From NCBI GenBank assembly GCA_040756475.1, contig JBFLZB010000018.1:1-41956 (forward strand): DNA of 41,956 nucleotides, given 5' to 3'. A model generated the notes under the pieces. The model did not search any database and was not told where the DNA came from. It saw only the letters and a program-made list of their open reading frames with translations. Position numbers and translations under genes: made by a program. Origin of the DNA: Thermodesulfobacteriota bacterium. GTDB lineage: Bacteria; Desulfobacterota; Deferrisomatia; Deferrisomatales; JACRMM01. Positions 1-9,920 of the stretch are shown here, piece after piece (positions within the stretch are counted from its first letter, which is position 1; each line of letters opens with the position of its first letter).

Positions 1-193
1 GGCGCTGCGGCTCCCTCCCGGCGGCCGGTTGCTCCGCCGTTTTGGTCTCGGGCTCCGCCGGCAGCTGTGCCTCGGATTCGGCGGGGGCCTCGGCAGGGGG
101 TTTCCCGGAGGCGTCCTGCTCGTCTGCGGGACCCCTGCGAAACAGGCGGCCGAAGAATCCCCTCTTCTTGTGCTCCTTCTCGATGTCGGACAC
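1..193 (-). CDS. N-terminal fragment of an unidentified protein (possibly FtsY), cut by window edge
   Basis: The first 64 codons of a minus-strand gene are visible and the rest lies beyond the left edge. I start it at the GTG at 193 because a purine-rich GGGAGA sits a suitable distance upstream. The peptide opens MSDIEKEHKKRGFFGRLFRR and then becomes a low-complexity stretch rich in Glu, Pro and Ala. A short basic, aromatic GFFGRL segment followed by an acidic linker is what the variable N-terminus of the SRP receptor FtsY often looks like, but no NG-domain sequence is inside the window, so this is a guess. It lies 126 bp downstream of aroA on the same strand and could be the next gene of that transcription unit. 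Confidence 0.45.
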   Translation of the reverse strand, partial: MSDIEKEHKKRGFFGRLFRRGPADEQDASGKPPAEAPAESEAQLPAEPETKTAEQPAAGREPQR

Positions 194-262
194 GGGTGAG
201 GTCTCCCGATACGCATGGTATGTGGAGCGGCTTGGGGGAATCGTGTGGGCGCCGCGCGTGGG

Positions 263-286
263 AGGGGCGACGCATGCCTCGCCCCT
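263..286. repeat. Short dispersed palindrome, copy 1
   Basis: The arms AGGGGCGA (263-270) and TCGCCCCT (279-286) flank the loop CGCATGCC. A second, cleaner copy lies at 26493-26520. It sits in the short gap between aroA and the edge gene. It could act as a transcript-end hairpin, but there is no T-tract. Confidence 0.6.
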
Positions 287-319
287 ACGGTCGAGACTAT
301 GCCATTGGCTTGCCCACGG

Positions 320-1600
320 CTATCCCTGCAGGAGCTCTTTCCAGAAGCCGGGGTAGGACACGCTGGCGGCGTCGGCCCCCTCCACCTCGCCCCCTCCGGG
401 GATGGCCAGGGCGAGCACCCCCAGGGCCATGGCCAGGCGGTGGTCGCCGTGGCTCTGGAACCGGGCCGGGCGCAAGGGCCTGCCCCCCGAGATCCGCATC
501 CCGTCGGCAAAGGTCTCCACCGCGACTCCCGCCTTTCGCAACTCGCCGGCCAGGGTGTCGATGCGGTCCGACTCCTTGTGCCGCAGCTCTTCCGCGCCCC
601 GCACCTCGGTCTCGCCCCGGGCCACGGCCGCCACCGCCCCGAGCACGGGAAACTCGTCGATGGCCGAGGGAACCTCGGCGGGGTCCACCGAGACCCCCCG
701 GAGGGGGCCGTGCTCGGCCACCACGTCGCCCACGGGCTCGCCGCAGGCGTCCCCCGTGGGCTCGATGGAGAGCGGGGCGCCCATGCGCTGGAGGATGTGG
801 AGGAACCCGATGCGGGTGGGGTTGAGGCTCACCTGCCGCACCCGCACCCGGGAGCCCGGCACCAGGAGCGCCGCCGCTACCCAGAAGGCCGCCGAGGACG
901 GGTCTCCGGGCACGGCGAGCTCCCCCGCGCGAAGGCGGGGGTGGCCCCGCACGCCCACCCGGCGGCCCTCGCGGAGCACCTCGGCCCCCATGGCGGCGAG
1001 CATGCGCTCGGTGTGGTCCCGGCTGAGCTCGGGTTCCTCCACCCAGGTGGTTCCCCGGGCGTGGAGGCCCGCCAGGAGTACCGCGCTCTTCACCTGGGCG
1101 CTGGCCACGGGCAGGAGCCAGGTCAGAGCCCGCAGGCTCCCCCCCCGGAGCACCAGGGGCGCCCGGGTGTCCTCCTGCCGCCCCAGGGCCAGGGCCCCCA
1201 TCTCCCGCAGGGGGTCGAGCACCCGGGCCATGGGGCGCCGCCGAAGGGAGGCGTCCCCCGTGAGCACCGAGAGAAAGGAATGGCCCGCGAGCACCCCGGC
1301 CAGGAGCCGCATGGTGGTGCCCGAGTTGGCGCAGTCGATGGCATCGCCGGGCTCGGCGAGCCCCCCCACGCCGACCCCTTCCACCGCGACGACCCCCTTC
1401 TCGTCCCGGATGGCGACCCCCAGGTGCTCGAGGGCCCGGCGGGTCGCCGCTACGTCGAGCCCGGCCTGGAGGCCCTCGATGCGCGATTCGCCCTGGGCCA
1501 GGGCGGCAAAGAGCAGCGCCCGGTGCGACACCGACTTGTCGCCCGGCACCCGGAGGTCGCGCCTCAGGGGGGCAGGAGGAGCCAAGGTTACCGTCTCCAC
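320..1600 (-). CDS. aroA: 3-phosphoshikimate 1-carboxyvinyltransferase (EPSP synthase)
   Basis: It catalyses transfer of enolpyruvate from PEP to shikimate-3-phosphate, the sixth step of the shikimate pathway, in the cytoplasm. The 426-residue product matches the usual family length. Visible hallmarks are the N-terminal PGDKSVSHRALL motif, DCANSGTTMRLL, GDASLRRRPM, a central ELSRDHTERML, and the C-terminal RHKESDRI and HGDHRLAMAL segments, all of which line the active site. The GTG at 1600 is chosen because GGGAGA lies just upstream and the protein then begins directly before the conserved first strand. It overlaps the end of tyrA by 13 nt, so it is the last gene of the coupled hisC-aroF-tyrA-aroA operon. 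Confidence 0.96.
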   Translation of the reverse strand: METVTLAPPAPLRRDLRVPGDKSVSHRALLFAALAQGESRIEGLQAGLDVAATRRALEHLGVAIRDEKGVVAVEGVGVGGLAEPGDAIDCANSGTTMRLLAGVLAGHSFLSVLTGDASLRRRPMARVLDPLREMGALALGRQEDTRAPLVLRGGSLRALTWLLPVASAQVKSAVLLAGLHARGTTWVEEPELSRDHTERMLAAMGAEVLREGRRVGVRGHPRLRAGELAVPGDPSSAAFWVAAALLVPGSRVRVRQVSLNPTRIGFLHILQRMGAPLSIEPTGDACGEPVGDVVAEHGPLRGVSVDPAEVPSAIDEFPVLGAVAAVARGETEVRGAEELRHKESDRIDTLAGELRKAGVAVETFADGMRISGGRPLRPARFQSHGDHRLAMALGVLALAIPGGGEVEGADAASVSYPGFWKELLQG

Positions 1601-2442
1601 GAAGGGTCTCCCGTCTCGGTGGCGCGCCGCAGAAGGCGGTCCAGGGCTTCGGCGTCGCCCCGGCTCACCGCGTCGTGCAGCACCCGGATGCGCCCGGCAA
1701 AGGCGTCCAGGGCATAGAGGAGGGCGTCGCGATTCTCCAGAAAGATCTCTCTCCAGACCACGGGTGAGCCGGAGGTGACCCGGGCGAAATCCCGGAGCGA
1801 TCCGCCCGCGAGAGCCGCCTGCTCGGGTTCCAGCTCGCCGGCCACGGTGTCCACGAGGCCGTAGGCCAGGGCGTGGGGGAGGTGGCTCACCAGGGCAAAG
1901 ACCCGGTCGTGGGTCTCGGGCGCCATGCACACGACCTGGGCGCCCAGGTCGTGCCACAGGTCCGTGACGGCTTCCACGGCTCGGGGGTCGGAATCGTCGG
2001 TGGGGGTAAGAACGCAGGTGCGCCCCTCGAAGAGCCCCGGTACGGCGCTCTCCACCCCGGAGCGCTCGGTGCCGGCCACCGGGTGCCCGCCCACGAAGGA
2101 AACGCCCGCCGGCAGCACCTCCCGGGCCTCCCGGAGGATGCCGGCCTTGGTGCTCCCCACGTCGGTGACCACCTGGCCGGGCCGAAGCCCCGGCCCCACC
2201 TCCCGAAGGGACGCCCGGATCGCCTGCACCGGCGTCGCGAGCACCACCAGGTCGGCGCCCTCGGCGGCCGCCGATGCGCTCGGGGCGGCCTCGTCGATCA
2301 TTCCCCGGTCCAGGGCGTAGTCCAGCGCGCTCCTGCGCCGGTCCGCTGCGCGCACCCGCCAGGGGGCGTTGCGGGTCTTGAGGGAGGCGGCGAGGCTCCC
2401 ACCGATGAGCCCCAGCCCCACCAGCGCCAGGGTGCGGCTCAC
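1588..2442 (-). CDS. tyrA: Prephenate (arogenate) dehydrogenase
   Basis: It performs NAD(P)-dependent oxidative decarboxylation of prephenate (or arogenate) towards tyrosine. The 284-residue protein starts with a Rossmann dinucleotide-binding motif GLGLIGGSLA (about residues 8-17), followed by DVGSTK, the catalytic-site stretch GGHPVAGTERSG, and the helical C-terminal domain with HDRVFALVSHLPH and LAGGSLRDFARV. There is no fused chorismate mutase and no C-terminal ACT domain, so feedback control by tyrosine must come from elsewhere. The GTG start forms a 4-nt GTGA overlap with the stop of aroF, which indicates translational coupling. Whether prephenate or arogenate is preferred cannot be read from the sequence. 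Confidence 0.95.
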   Translation of the reverse strand: MSRTLALVGLGLIGGSLAASLKTRNAPWRVRAADRRRSALDYALDRGMIDEAAPSASAAAEGADLVVLATPVQAIRASLREVGPGLRPGQVVTDVGSTKAGILREAREVLPAGVSFVGGHPVAGTERSGVESAVPGLFEGRTCVLTPTDDSDPRAVEAVTDLWHDLGAQVVCMAPETHDRVFALVSHLPHALAYGLVDTVAGELEPEQAALAGGSLRDFARVTSGSPVVWREIFLENRDALLYALDAFAGRIRVLHDAVSRGDAEALDRLLRRATETGDPSWRR

Positions 2443-3476
2443 GGCGCGCGCTCCGGCGGCCGGCCGAGCTCGCGCCCCACCGCCCGGGCCACCGCGGCCA
2501 GCTCGGCCACCAGCCGGGCGAAGCGCTCGGGTTTCAGGCTCTGGTTGCCGTCGCACAGCGCCTGCTCGGGCCGCGCGTGAACCTCGATCATGAGCCCGTC
2601 GGCCCCGGCGGCCAGCGCCGCCTTGGCCAGGGGGGCCACGAGCTCGAAGCGCCCGGCGGCGTGGCTCGGGTCCACGATGACCGGAAGGTGGGTCTGGGAC
2701 TTGAGCACAGGGACCGCGGACAGGTCCAGGGTGCTGCGGGTGGCTGTCTCGAAGGTGCGGATGCCCCGCTCGCACAGGATCACCCTCCGGTTGCCCTGGG
2801 CGGCCACGTACTCGGCGCTCATGAGGCACTCGGTCAGGGTAGCCGACATTCCCCGCTTGATGAGGACGGGCTTCTCCAGATTTCCGACCTCCTTGAGGAG
2901 TCGGAAGTTCTGCATGTTGCGGGCGCCGATCTGGACCACGTCCGCGTAGCGCGCCACGAGCAGGGTGTCCCGGGGGTCCATGAGCTCGGTCACCACCGGC
3001 AGGCCCGCGTGCTCCCGGGCCTCCGCCAGGAGCTCGAGCCCCTTTTCCCCGAGCCCCTGGAAGGCGTAGGGGCTGGTGCGGGGCTTGAAGGCGCCGCCGC
3101 GAAGAAGCGTCGCGCCCGCCTCCCGAATGGCCCGGGCGGTCTCCAGGAGGAGCCCCCGGTCCTCGATGGAGCAGGGCCCGGCGATGATCTGGACCAGGGG
3201 CCCGCCGATGGGCACCCCCCGGACGTCGACGACGCTGTCCTCGGCCCGGAACTCCCGGCTCACGAGCTTGTAGGGCTTGAGGATGGGAATGACCCGCTCC
3301 ACCCCGGGCATGGACTCCAGGGGCAGCTCCCGCAGGGAGTCCTCGTCGCCGATGGCGCCCAGGATGGTGCGCTTCTCCCCCGCCGACTCGTGCACCGACA
3401 GCCCCAGGGCCTTGAGGGTCTCCACGAGCTGGCGCCGGTCCTCGGGCCGATGGTCGGGGCGCAGCACGATGATCAC
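2439..3476 (-). CDS. aroF: 3-deoxy-7-phosphoheptulonate (DAHP) synthase, type I with N-terminal regulatory domain
   Basis: It condenses PEP and erythrose-4-phosphate, the entry step of the shikimate pathway. The 345-residue protein has an approximately 80-residue ferredoxin-like N-terminal domain (from MIIVLRPDHRPEDRRQLVE) of the kind that gives feedback control in the Thermotoga-type DAHP synthase. The TIM barrel follows with IAGPCSIE, RGGAFKPRTSPYAFQGLG, QIGARNMQNF, PVLIKRGMS and IVDPSHAAGR, which contain the substrate and metal ligands (Cys in AGPCS, His in DPSHA). The GTG start overlaps the hisC stop by 4 nt. Lying between hisC and tyrA, it directs carbon to aromatic amino acids. Confidence 0.95.
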   Translation of the reverse strand: MIIVLRPDHRPEDRRQLVETLKALGLSVHESAGEKRTILGAIGDEDSLRELPLESMPGVERVIPILKPYKLVSREFRAEDSVVDVRGVPIGGPLVQIIAGPCSIEDRGLLLETARAIREAGATLLRGGAFKPRTSPYAFQGLGEKGLELLAEAREHAGLPVVTELMDPRDTLLVARYADVVQIGARNMQNFRLLKEVGNLEKPVLIKRGMSATLTECLMSAEYVAAQGNRRVILCERGIRTFETATRSTLDLSAVPVLKSQTHLPVIVDPSHAAGRFELVAPLAKAALAAGADGLMIEVHARPEQALCDGNQSLKPERFARLVAELAAVARAVGRELGRPPERAP

Positions 3477-4612
3477 GGTACACCTCCTCCCGCCTCGGCC
3501 ACGCGGGCGAAGGCGGCCTCGAAACGGTCCAGCTCCTGGGGGGTTCCCACGGTCACCCGGATCCACTCCGGCATCCCGAAGCTGCGGGTGCTGCGCACGA
3601 TGACCCCGTGGTCCAGCAGGGCCTCGAAGCACCGATCCCCGTCTCCCACCCGGGCCAGGAGGAAGTTGGCCTGGCTCGCCACGGCAGGTACGCCCCGCTG
3701 CGCGAAGAAGCGCGCCAGCCGCTGCAACCCCTGGCGATTGACCCGGCGCGAGCGCTCCACGTGGTCGTCGTCGTCGGCCGCGGCGGCCGCCGCGGCCTGG
3801 GCCGGCCCGTTGGCGTTGAAGGGCAGGCGCAGCCGGTTCAGGTAGTCCACCAGGCGCCGCGGGGCGATGCCGTAGCCGATGCGCAGGGCGGCGAGCCCAT
3901 GTGCCTTGGAGAAGGTGCGCGCCACCACCAGGAGCCGCTCCTCGTCCAGGTAGTCGCGGCCCACGGGGAAGGCAGGGTCCTCGGCGTATTCCGCGTAGGC
4001 CTCGTCCAGGAGGATGCCCACCCGGCGAGGCACCGCCGCGAGGAAGCGCTCCCACTCGAGCCGGCGAAAGATCGTTCCCGTGGGGTTGTTGGGGTTGCCC
4101 AGGATCACCAAGGCCGTGTCGGCGTCCACGACAGCGGCCACGGCCTCCAAGTCCACCGCGTGGTCCCGGAGGGGCACCCGGTGCACGGTTCCCCCCTGGG
4201 CCCGGGCGGCGAGCTCGTAGATGCTGAACGAGGGGCTCGCGAGCACGACCCCCTTGCCTGGCCGCACCAGGAGGCGCACCGCCATCTCCAGGATCTCCGA
4301 CGAGCCGTTGCCCAGCACCAGGTTCTCGGGTGCCACCGCCCAGCGCCGGGCCAGCACCTGCTTGAGGGCGAAACCGTACCCGTCGGGGTAACGGTGGAGC
4401 CCCGCGAGCTGCGCCTCCAGGGCCGCCACCGCGGCCGGGGAAGGCCCCAGGGGATTTTCGTTGCTCGCGAGCTTGACGATGGAGGAAAGCCCCCGCTCCC
4501 GCCGCAGCTCTTCGATGGGCTTGCCGGGCACGTAGGGCTTGAGGTCGAGCACCTGGGGGCTGACGGCCTGGGCGAACAGGTCTGCCCCGGCAGGGGCGGG
4601 TTGGGTGGGCAT
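3473..4612 (-). CDS. hisC: Histidinol-phosphate / aromatic aminotransferase (PLP-dependent)
   Basis: A 379-residue fold-type I aminotransferase of the HisC family. Visible features are the substrate-end motif LASNENPLGPSP, GNGSSEILEM (PLP phosphate binding), NPNNPTG, DEAYAEY and the PLP lysine in RTFSKAHGLAALRIGYG. The family transaminates histidinol phosphate, and many members also act on prephenate or phenylpyruvate. Because it heads a shikimate/tyrosine operon and not a his operon, an aromatic role is likely here (inference). The ATG at 4612 has GGAG close upstream. A GTG 27 nt further upstream is an alternative start. An Ala8/Asp4 run (AAAAAAAADDDD) in the large domain is low-complexity but in frame. 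Confidence 0.93.
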   Translation of the reverse strand: MPTQPAPAGADLFAQAVSPQVLDLKPYVPGKPIEELRRERGLSSIVKLASNENPLGPSPAAVAALEAQLAGLHRYPDGYGFALKQVLARRWAVAPENLVLGNGSSEILEMAVRLLVRPGKGVVLASPSFSIYELAARAQGGTVHRVPLRDHAVDLEAVAAVVDADTALVILGNPNNPTGTIFRRLEWERFLAAVPRRVGILLDEAYAEYAEDPAFPVGRDYLDEERLLVVARTFSKAHGLAALRIGYGIAPRRLVDYLNRLRLPFNANGPAQAAAAAAADDDDHVERSRRVNRQGLQRLARFFAQRGVPAVASQANFLLARVGDGDRCFEALLDHGVIVRSTRSFGMPEWIRVTVGTPQELDRFEAAFARVAEAGGGVP

Positions 4613-4665
4613 GGCACTCCGCGCGTCGGTGGACACCGGGGCCACCGGGCCCCGAGAAGGGACTC

Positions 4666-4694
4666 TGTATATCCCGAACGGCCGCGGGAGTCCA
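4666..4694 (-). promoter_or_regulatory. Predicted sigma70-type promoter for the hisC-aroF-tyrA-aroA operon
   Basis: On the minus strand, TGGACT (4694-4689) and TATACA (4671-4666) are separated by 17 nt and lie 54 bp upstream of the hisC ATG. The -10 is a good match to TATAAT and the -35 matches four of six positions. Confidence 0.5.
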
Positions 4695-4716
4695 GGTGGA
4701 GAAGCGGCGGTCACCC

Positions 4717-4746
4717 TCGAATCGGGCGGCGGCGCTGTGGTACAGT
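4717..4746 (+). promoter_or_regulatory. Predicted promoter for the GerMN gene, extended -10
   Basis: TCGAAT (4717-4722) and TACAGT (4741-4746) are 18 nt apart. TGG directly before the hexamer makes an extended -10. It is divergent from the hisC promoter and 25 bp from the next start codon. Confidence 0.4.
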
Positions 4747-4771
4747 GCCCCGCCTTTGGGAGGAGGTGAGC

Positions 4772-5422
4772 ATGTCTGCTGGGTCTGCTGGGGAGAAGCC
4801 GGCGCGCGCGCGCGGCACGGTGCGCCGCACCCGGGGGCGAGCCCGGGGCTGGGGCGGCTGGGGGTGGACGGGCGGGGTGCTCTTCCTGCTCGTGGCCCTC
4901 GCGGTGGCGGCCACCGTGGCGGTGCGGTTGGGCTGGGTGGACCGGCGCGCCATCGAGAAGGTGCCCCTGCGGGGCCTCACGGCACCCGCCGGGCAGGAGG
5001 CGACGCTCTACTTTGCCGACCCGCGCTGGACGCGGCTCGTCCCCGAGGCGCGCCGCCTTCCCGGCGGGCTCGACGCGGTGCAGAAGCTGGGCGCCCTGGT
5101 CGAAGCCCTGGCGGAGGGCCCTCGGCAGGAGGGTGGCGCCCCCGTTCTGCCCCGGGGAACCCGCTTGCGCCGCGCCTACCTGGGCGCCGAGGGTCTGGCG
5201 GTGGTGGACTTCGAGCCGGCGCTGGGCGACTTCTCCCCCGGGGGCGCGTCGGGGGAGCTCCTCACGGTCTTCGCCCTGGTCCACACCCTCGCGGAGAACG
5301 TGCCGGACATCCGCTCGGTGCAGCTCCTGGTGGGGGGCGAGGAGCGGCAGACCCTGGCCGGCCACGTGAAGATCTCCGAGCCCCTGACCCCCGACCCCCA
5401 GTGGACGGCGGACCGAAAGTGA
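4772..5422 (+). CDS. Membrane-anchored GerMN-domain protein
   Basis: A 216-residue protein with an Arg-rich cytoplasmic N-terminus (about residues 1-30), one transmembrane helix (about 34-53, GGVLFLLVALAVAATVAV) and an extracytoplasmic GerMN domain. Recognisable GerMN features are ATLYFAD near the start, LVEALAEGP, LPRGTRLRRAYLGAEGLAVVDF, and the terminal LVHTLAENVPDIRSVQLLVGGEERQTLAGHVKIS. The family name comes from sporulation protein GerM, but such proteins are common in non-sporulating bacteria, where the domain is linked to envelope and peptidoglycan functions. A strong ribosome binding site (GGAGGAGGTGAGC) fixes the ATG. It precedes the EF-G gene by 12 bp and is probably cotranscribed with it. 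The precise role is unknown. Confidence 0.85.
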   Translation: MSAGSAGEKPARARGTVRRTRGRARGWGGWGWTGGVLFLLVALAVAATVAVRLGWVDRRAIEKVPLRGLTAPAGQEATLYFADPRWTRLVPEARRLPGGLDAVQKLGALVEALAEGPRQEGGAPVLPRGTRLRRAYLGAEGLAVVDFEPALGDFSPGGASGELLTVFALVHTLAENVPDIRSVQLLVGGEERQTLAGHVKISEPLTPDPQWTADRK

Positions 5423-5434
5423 AGGGAACCCCCC

Positions 5435-7474
<2,040 letters not shown>

Positions 7475-7548
7475 CGAGCGCCGGAGCGGGGGACGTCTCC
7501 CGGAGCTCCCGGCGAGGCCCCTTTCGTGGCAGTCGGGGTGCCCCGTAG

Positions 7549-7572
7549 GCGCCCGGGCGTGCCCCCGGGCGC
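7549..7572. terminator. GC-rich hairpin between convergent genes
   Basis: Perfect 9-bp arms GCGCCCGGG (7549-7557) and CCCGGGCGC (7564-7572) with a 6-nt loop lie between the fusA stop and the end of the minus-strand glycosyltransferase gene. It could terminate both strands. There is no T-run on either side, so intrinsic termination is uncertain. Confidence 0.4.
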
Positions 7573-7602
7573 ACTGGTCTGCATTGCTCCGACCGGAAGG
7601 TC

Positions 7603-8637
7603 CTACCCCATCGCCCCTCGAACCTGCTCTCGTCTACGTTCCAGTACCCCGCGATAGATCTCTTCCAGTTCCCGGCTCTCCCGGCCCGGGTCGTAGCCCT
7701 CTGGGCGGGGGGCGCAGAGGCCTCGGCGCAGCCCCGGATCTGCGAGGAGTCGGCGCGCCTCGCGGCGAAAGGACTCTTCTCCCTCGTAGAGAAGTCCGTT
7801 GACCCCCGGCTCCACCACCGCCGCGTTGCCGGGAATGTCGCGGGCGAGCACCGGCACCCCAAGGGCCGCGGCCTCCACCAGGGCGTTGGGGAGGCCCTCG
7901 CTGCGGGAGTGGTTGAGCACCAGGTCGGCTTGACGCAGGGCGGCGGGCATGGCTTGGGGGGAGATCACTCCCGCATGGTACGCCCAGGGGCGACGTTCCA
8001 GGGCGGCGAAGAGGCACCGGGCGTAGGCTTCGTCGAGGACCGGCCCGCAGAAGGCGAGGGCGAAGGGAAGCCCTTCCTCGGCGAGGGGATCGAAGAGGTG
8101 CAGCAGTTCCAGGTTCGCCTTCACCGGGCGGATGCCCGCCGGGTGGAGGAGCAAAGGGGTCTCCGGGCCGACGCCCGGCGGCCGCAGGGAAGGGCAGGGC
8201 GCCCGGCCCAGGGCGATTCCGGGGGCCAGGTAGCGCAGCTTTGCCGCGAGGGTGGGGCGGTCGGCGGCCAGAGCCCGGGCTGCCAGGCGGTTCTGGGTGA
8301 TGACGGCGTCGACTGCAGCGAGCACCGTGGTCACGATTCGTTCCCGGGCGGGGTCCACCACTTCCGGGTAGAGGTCGGTGCCGGTGAGAGTGACCACGGT
8401 GGGGTACCGGGAGGCAAGCCCCGCTTCCAGCCAGGGGAGGCCGGTGCGGTAGGCATGCAGGAGGTGGAGGACGTGGGGCGCAAGCTGCGCCGCTTCGCGG
8501 GCGAGGAGTGCGGCGTCGGAAACCTCGAGCCGCGCCAGGAGCACCTCGTGGCCGAGGCGCACCAGGCCGTCGCGGTGGCGGACGGCCGTCACCTCGTTTC
8601 CGGTGGCCCCGTGCTGCCGGGGCAGGGCGATCAGCAC
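7603..8637 (-). CDS. GT-B glycosyltransferase, group 1 (GT4-like)
   Basis: A 344-residue predicted sugar transferase. The N-terminal half carries LPRQHGATGNEVTAVRHRDGL and HVLHLLHAYRTG, as in acceptor-binding domains that begin with a Gly-rich loop. The C-terminal half has the nucleotide-sugar signature region: HPAGIRPVKANLELLH, then YHAGVISPQAMPAALRQADLVLNHSRSEGLPNALVEAAALGVPVLA, the E-X7-E motif of GT4 enzymes. Both sugar and acceptor are unknown. The GTG start overlaps the end of the upstream deacetylase gene by 7 nt, so the two are coupled and may act on the same glycan or glycolipid. No transmembrane helix or signal peptide is seen, so it is probably cytoplasmic or peripherally membrane-bound. 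Confidence 0.85.
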   Translation of the reverse strand: MLIALPRQHGATGNEVTAVRHRDGLVRLGHEVLLARLEVSDAALLAREAAQLAPHVLHLLHAYRTGLPWLEAGLASRYPTVVTLTGTDLYPEVVDPARERIVTTVLAAVDAVITQNRLAARALAADRPTLAAKLRYLAPGIALGRAPCPSLRPPGVGPETPLLLHPAGIRPVKANLELLHLFDPLAEEGLPFALAFCGPVLDEAYARCLFAALERRPWAYHAGVISPQAMPAALRQADLVLNHSRSEGLPNALVEAAALGVPVLARDIPGNAAVVEPGVNGLLYEGEESFRREARRLLADPGLRRGLCAPRPEGYDPGRESRELEEIYRGVLERRREQVRGAMG

Positions 8638-9461
8638 GCGCAGGGGAGATCTCCGAAGCAGGCCAGGCGGATGTCCCGGCGCCGGATCAGCTCTCGGACC
8701 GCCGGGGAGACGAGGGCCTGCAACTCCACCTCCCGCGGCGGCCCCGAGAAGTGATTTCCCGATTCGGCGTAGCCCGGGTGAACCATGAGCTCCCAGCAGC
8801 CCGCCGGAAGCCGGCCCAAGGTGCGGCAGAGGGAGTCCTCGGTGAGCCGGTCCAGGAGCGGCATGCCCCAGAGGCCCTTGGGGGCGGCGAGACCCGACCG
8901 GTGCACCCGCCGAGCCGCCTTCGGGGCGAGCCGGCGGTAGAGAGCGAGCTCCTCCCCCAGGGGGCCCGGGGGGTCCTCCCGCGCCGGCTCGGCGGGACGG
9001 GGCAGGCGCACCGCCCGCAGCTCGGCCCGGCGGCCGGCCTCCAGCACGAGGCCGGTCGCGGCCGGAAAGAGGAAGAAGTGCTGGTGGGTGTCCAGGTGGT
9101 CGGGCTCGAGGCCTGCCTCCCTCACCTGCTCCACCTGGGCCTCCAGCTCTCGGAGCACGGCCCCGGGGTCGGGAAGGCCCTGTCCCAGCGCGCGGCGCAG
9201 GCCTGCCTTGCCGGGAAATCCTCCGTCGGGTCCGGTGAGCCCGGGCACGTCCCCCGTCAGGGGTCGGCCCTCGGACAAATTCAGGTGCACTCCCACCGGT
9301 AGACGCAGGTCCCTTGCCAGGCGCGCGGCACAGGCAAAGGACGGGCCGTTGGGCAGCAGCGAAGCGCCGGTCACGACCCCCTCGCAGAAGGCACGGGCGA
9401 TGCCCTCGTCCCGGCGCACCCCGGCCCCAAAATCATCGGCGGTCACGATCAACCCAATCAT
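8631..9461 (-). CDS. YdjC/ChbG-family carbohydrate deacetylase
   Basis: A 276-residue member of the YdjC family, whose characterised members (ChbG) remove an acetyl group from N-acetylated oligosaccharides. Metal and catalytic motifs are present: TADDFGAG near the N-terminus (Asp-Asp), GVHLNLSEGRPL, and the strong DHLDTHQHFFLFP block in the middle. The C-terminus (VRELIRRRDIRLACFGDL) is also typical. The ATG at 9461 is adopted because the protein then begins with the conserved first strand IGLIVTADD. With the coupled glycosyltransferase it forms a small glycan-modification unit similar to hopanoid or lipid-linked sugar processing pairs. The real substrate is not evident. Confidence 0.88.
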   Translation of the reverse strand: MIGLIVTADDFGAGVRRDEGIARAFCEGVVTGASLLPNGPSFACAARLARDLRLPVGVHLNLSEGRPLTGDVPGLTGPDGGFPGKAGLRRALGQGLPDPGAVLRELEAQVEQVREAGLEPDHLDTHQHFFLFPAATGLVLEAGRRAELRAVRLPRPAEPAREDPPGPLGEELALYRRLAPKAARRVHRSGLAAPKGLWGMPLLDRLTEDSLCRTLGRLPAGCWELMVHPGYAESGNHFSGPPREVELQALVSPAVRELIRRRDIRLACFGDLPCAC

Positions 9462-9557
9462 GGCTGGATGGTAGCACGAATGGGGGCCCGCACCCTCGCC
9501 CCAAGGCCTCGCGGAACCGTGGGCCGCGCGCCGGTCCCTGCCGGTGGACGATGGTGT

Positions 9558-9755
9558 CTACCCCTCGCCGCTCCAAACGCCCTGGCGGAGCTCCCAGAGG
9601 AACAACTCCGCCCCTCCGGCCCGCGGCCTCCCGGTCGATGCTCGCAAGACATCGGCTCTCTTCCCATGACGGGTCGGCACCCACAGGGGCTTCTTCTCCC
9701 GATCCGGGAGGAGTTCCCGGGGGGTGACGATCGGGAGTTCGGGCTCCCGTGCCAC
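9558..9755 (-). CDS. Doubtful small open frame in the 9462-9920 spacer
   Basis: The spacer between the deacetylase and exbB holds one small minus-strand frame of 65 codons with a GTG start. The product is rich in Arg and Pro, has no recognised domain, and ends with LFLWELRQGVWSG. This closely resembles the C-terminus of the alpha/beta hydrolase at 20.5 kb (VFLRELRQGGWSG), because the underlying 35 bp are repeated there. There is no clear ribosome binding site. It may be a remnant of a longer gene or chance. Apart from this, the repeat at 9570 and an operator-like site at 9819, I see nothing in the spacer. Confidence 0.2.
   Translation of the reverse strand: MAREPELPIVTPRELLPDREKKPLWVPTRHGKRADVLRASTGRPRAGGAELFLWELRQGVWSGEG
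9570..9604. repeat. 35-bp repeat shared with the hydrolase 3' end (copy 1)
   Basis: This segment matches 20525-20559 at 31 of 35 positions in the same orientation. The other copy encodes the C-terminal residues of the alpha/beta hydrolase. Confidence 0.5.
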
Positions 9756-9818
9756 GAATTGTCAAAGCGTCGCATTTCTCCCTTGCTGGGAGGGGTTCAG
9801 ATGGGTAGGATCACGCGC

Positions 9819-9845
9819 GTGCCACAATCTTCTACTTCGTGTTAC
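9819..9845 (+). promoter_or_regulatory. Possible NikR operator upstream of exbB (weak)
   Basis: The half sites GTGCCAC (9819-9825) and GTGTTAC (9839-9845) are separated by 13 nt. From memory, the deltaproteobacterial NikR motif is GTGTTAC-N13/14-GTAACAC. The left half matches at 5 of 7 positions and the right at 4 of 7, with correct spacing. It lies 75 bp ahead of the exbB start. It is far weaker than the sites at 21429 and 24259. Confidence 0.3.
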
Positions 9846-9920
9846 GACCGCTGTTTCGGCAGGCCAGACTGAGGGGTGGCGCCTGCTGCGCCACCTTCGG
9901 GGGGTGGACGGGATCGCGTC